A DNA stretch of 7,607 nucleotides. Source: UBA1774 sp045223835 (GTDB lineage Bacteria; Bacillota; Clostridia; Oscillospirales; Oscillospiraceae). The position numbers and the translations under genes were made by a program. Within the stretch, counting starts at the first letter, position 1. Each line of letters starts with the position of its first letter. The notes under the pieces were generated by a model that worked only from the letters and a program-made list of their open reading frames with translations, did no database searches and had not been told where the DNA came from. The stretch lies in the NCBI GenBank assembly GCA_045223835.1, contig JBGUZS010000146.1, positions 1 to 7,607 on the forward strand, in the 5' to 3' direction. This document shows, one piece after another, positions 6,175 through 7,607 of the stretch.

Positions 6175-7193
6175 GGAAGATGAGATCATCCAGGCGGATC
6201 ATGATCGCCCTGCTCATCTTGCTTCTTCCCACGGGGATCGTGCTGCTTTTGACGGGAGTGATCATTCCCCGGCAGAAGACCCAAAAGGCCATGGAGCTGT
6301 TGTCGGAGGGCGAATATGCTGAAGCCTGCGCGATCCTGGCGGAGCTGGGGAAGGATGAGATCATCATCGGCAGCATCCATGCGCGGGCGGACGCCCTTCT
6401 GAAGGCTGGGGACGCGGATGGCGCCTATGCCCTGCTGGCGGAGCTGACGGACGAAGGAAGCAGGGAAAAGCGCATGGAGATCAAGCGGCAGCAGATCCGG
6501 GATACCCAGGAGGGAAAGTATTTCACCCTGGGCCGCTATGAGCAGGACAACAAACCGGGGAACGGACCGGAGCCGATCCAATGGATGGTCCTGGCCCGGG
6601 ATGGGGACCGGGTCCTGGTCATCAGCCGCTATATCCTGGACTGCGTCCGCTATGACGAGGAATACCGGCGGGTCACCTGGGAGACCTGCACCCTCCGGGC
6701 CTGGCTCAACGGGGAATTCCTGGATTCCGCCTTTGATGCGGACGAACAGCTTCTCATCCCGACGACCCATGTCACGGCGGACCCGAATCCCGATTTTGCC
6801 GTGGACCCGGGAGAGGATACGGAGGATAAGCTCTTCCTGCTGAGCATCCCGGAGGCAGAAGCGTATTTCCATCCGGATCCGTACGTGCGCCCCCTTCCCA
6901 ACACCGGGGACTTTAAGTTAGTGGAAAAAGTATTGGCAAAGTATGAAGCAAATCCTTCCACCCTGTATTGCAGGCCCACAACCTATGCGGCTGCCCGGGG
7001 CAACATTTCGCAGGGAGGCGCGGGCCACGGCGCCGCAAACTGGTGGCTTCGCGCACCCGGCATGCGGGCGTCCAGCGCGGCCTATGCCGACTTCTACGGC
7101 TTGTTCTATACCTGGGGCAAAGTGGTCAACTGCGACGGCGCGACATGCTTACCGGGCATCCGTCCTGCGATGTGGATCGACCTGGGAACTTGA
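6171..7193 (+). CDS. Membrane-anchored protein with TPR-like repeats and a DUF6273-type domain
   Basis: The protein has 340 residues. A basic N-terminus (RKMRSSRR) precedes one membrane helix (about 10-32), so the rest should be extracytoplasmic. Residues 36-94 look like two TPR-type helical hairpins (AMELLSEGEYAEACAILAEL and ADALLKAGDADGAYALLAEL). Residues about 116-338 match the DUF6273 pattern: YFTLGRYEQD, PIQWMVLARDGDRVLVISRY (135-154), VTWETCTLRAWLNGEF (168-183) and the terminal WWLRAPG ... GIRPAMWIDLG. The family has no firmly assigned function. The WWLRxPG to GIRPAxWI ending recalls the formylglycine-generating-enzyme/C-type-lectin fold, which would suggest ligand binding; this is inference. 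The start overlaps the previous stop by ATGA, with AGAGG at 6158-6162, so expression is probably coupled to the anti-sigma gene. A second in-frame ATG lies at 6180. Confidence 0.78.
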   Translation: MRKMRSSRRIMIALLILLLPTGIVLLLTGVIIPRQKTQKAMELLSEGEYAEACAILAELGKDEIIIGSIHARADALLKAGDADGAYALLAELTDEGSREKRMEIKRQQIRDTQEGKYFTLGRYEQDNKPGNGPEPIQWMVLARDGDRVLVISRYILDCVRYDEEYRRVTWETCTLRAWLNGEFLDSAFDADEQLLIPTTHVTADPNPDFAVDPGEDTEDKLFLLSIPEAEAYFHPDPYVRPLPNTGDFKLVEKVLAKYEANPSTLYCRPTTYAAARGNISQGGAGHGAANWWLRAPGMRASSAAYADFYGLFYTWGKVVNCDGATCLPGIRPAMWIDLGT

Positions 7194-7217
7194 TTATCGA
7201 AGAAAGAAGGGAATTTT

Positions 7218-7607
7218 ATGAAGCATATCCGGGCATTGTGCCGCAGCCCCCTGAAGACTATCCTCACTCTGCTGCTCCTGGCAGCGGCGGCTTTCCTCTT
7301 CCTGTACAATCTTTCAGAATACAGCGTCTCAGATCGGGAGTACCGGGAGGCCAGGGACCGGTATGAGGGCGTCCTGACAGTGGAGGAGAAAGCCATTCAG
7401 GATAATACATCGTATTATGATTACTTCCTGCTGACGGATGAAACAAATCCGGGGGATACCTACGGCGAGGTCAGCTATGAGGAGTATCACCAGCAAAGCC
7501 TCAGCAGCGAATTGATCACTAAGCTGAGCGGGCTGCCCCATATCTCGAGGACAGAGAAACGGTATTTGACCTCCGGCGTTTCCCGGGATTATGTCCGACT
7601 GGATACC
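7218..7607 (+). CDS. ABC transporter permease, FtsX/MacB type (N-terminal part)
   Basis: ATG 7218, preceded by GAAGG at 7206-7210, opens a frame that is still open at the right edge, giving the first 130 residues. The start, MKHIRALCRSPLKTILTLLL, is a short basic cytoplasmic segment leading into a membrane helix (about 13-31). The pattern RSPLKTILTLLLLAAAAFLFLYNLSEYSVSDREY is typical of clostridial permeases of the MacB/FtsX group. The following external region is acidic and polar (VEEKAIQDNTSYYDYFLLTDE), as expected for the large periplasm-like domain after helix 1. Such permeases work with a cytoplasmic ATPase to export peptides or lipids or to relay mechanical signals. The ATPase and the remaining membrane helices would lie beyond the window. 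The gene starts 24 bases after the DUF6273 gene and is probably in the same operon. Confidence 0.75.
   Translation, partial: MKHIRALCRSPLKTILTLLLLAAAAFLFLYNLSEYSVSDREYREARDRYEGVLTVEEKAIQDNTSYYDYFLLTDETNPGDTYGEVSYEEYHQQSLSSELITKLSGLPHISRTEKRYLTSGVSRDYVRLDT

Noticed and set aside
6186..6872. A 228-codon minus-strand frame opposite the DUF6273 gene
   Set aside because: It is a shadow of the coding strand with no recognisable motif, and it runs against the whole operon.
6960..7190. Diversity-generating retroelement variable region in the DUF6273 C-terminus
   Set aside because: The lectin-like ending prompted a look, but no template repeat, reverse transcriptase or adenine-biased variable stretch is present in the window.

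Overview
The window is a G+C-rich stretch (third codon positions mostly G or C) of ordinary bacterial chromosome. All genes lie on the plus strand, with close spacing and strong purine-rich ribosome binding sites. The order rnfE-rnfA-rnfB, an RnfB with several ferredoxin clusters, a clostridial-type cysteine synthase, a DegV protein and a DUF4367/DUF6273/FtsX neighbourhood together suggest an anaerobic Clostridia member. A high-G+C Oscillospirales/Ruminococcaceae-like gut organism fits best. This is an inference from gene content and base composition, not from a marker gene.

Region 1 (1-1662) is the 3' end of an Rnf operon: the C-terminus of RnfE, complete RnfA and complete RnfB. Rnf is the membrane ferredoxin:NAD+ oxidoreductase that pumps Na+ or H+. 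Region 2 (1663-3675) follows a perfect hairpin that lacks a U tract. It holds a cysteine synthase-family PLP enzyme and a membrane-anchored alpha/beta hydrolase-fold protein whose nucleophile serine is replaced by glycine. Region 3 (3676-4673) starts with a clear sigma-A-type promoter that has an 18-bp perfect palindrome between its -35 and -10 boxes. It continues with a DegV-family fatty-acid-binding protein and ends in a strong intrinsic terminator.

Region 4 (4674-7607) is a new transcription unit: an ECF-like sigma factor, a single-pass membrane protein with a DUF4367-type C-terminus (probable anti-sigma factor), a single-pass membrane protein with TPR-like repeats and a DUF6273-type domain, and the start of an FtsX/MacB-type ABC transporter permease that runs off the window. 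Gaps are short and two genes overlap by ATGA, so the four are probably co-transcribed and could form a membrane-sensing module feeding an ABC exporter. This is the least understood part of the window.

No tRNA, rRNA, CRISPR array, insertion sequence or phage gene was seen. No gene-free stretch exceeds about 160 bases.
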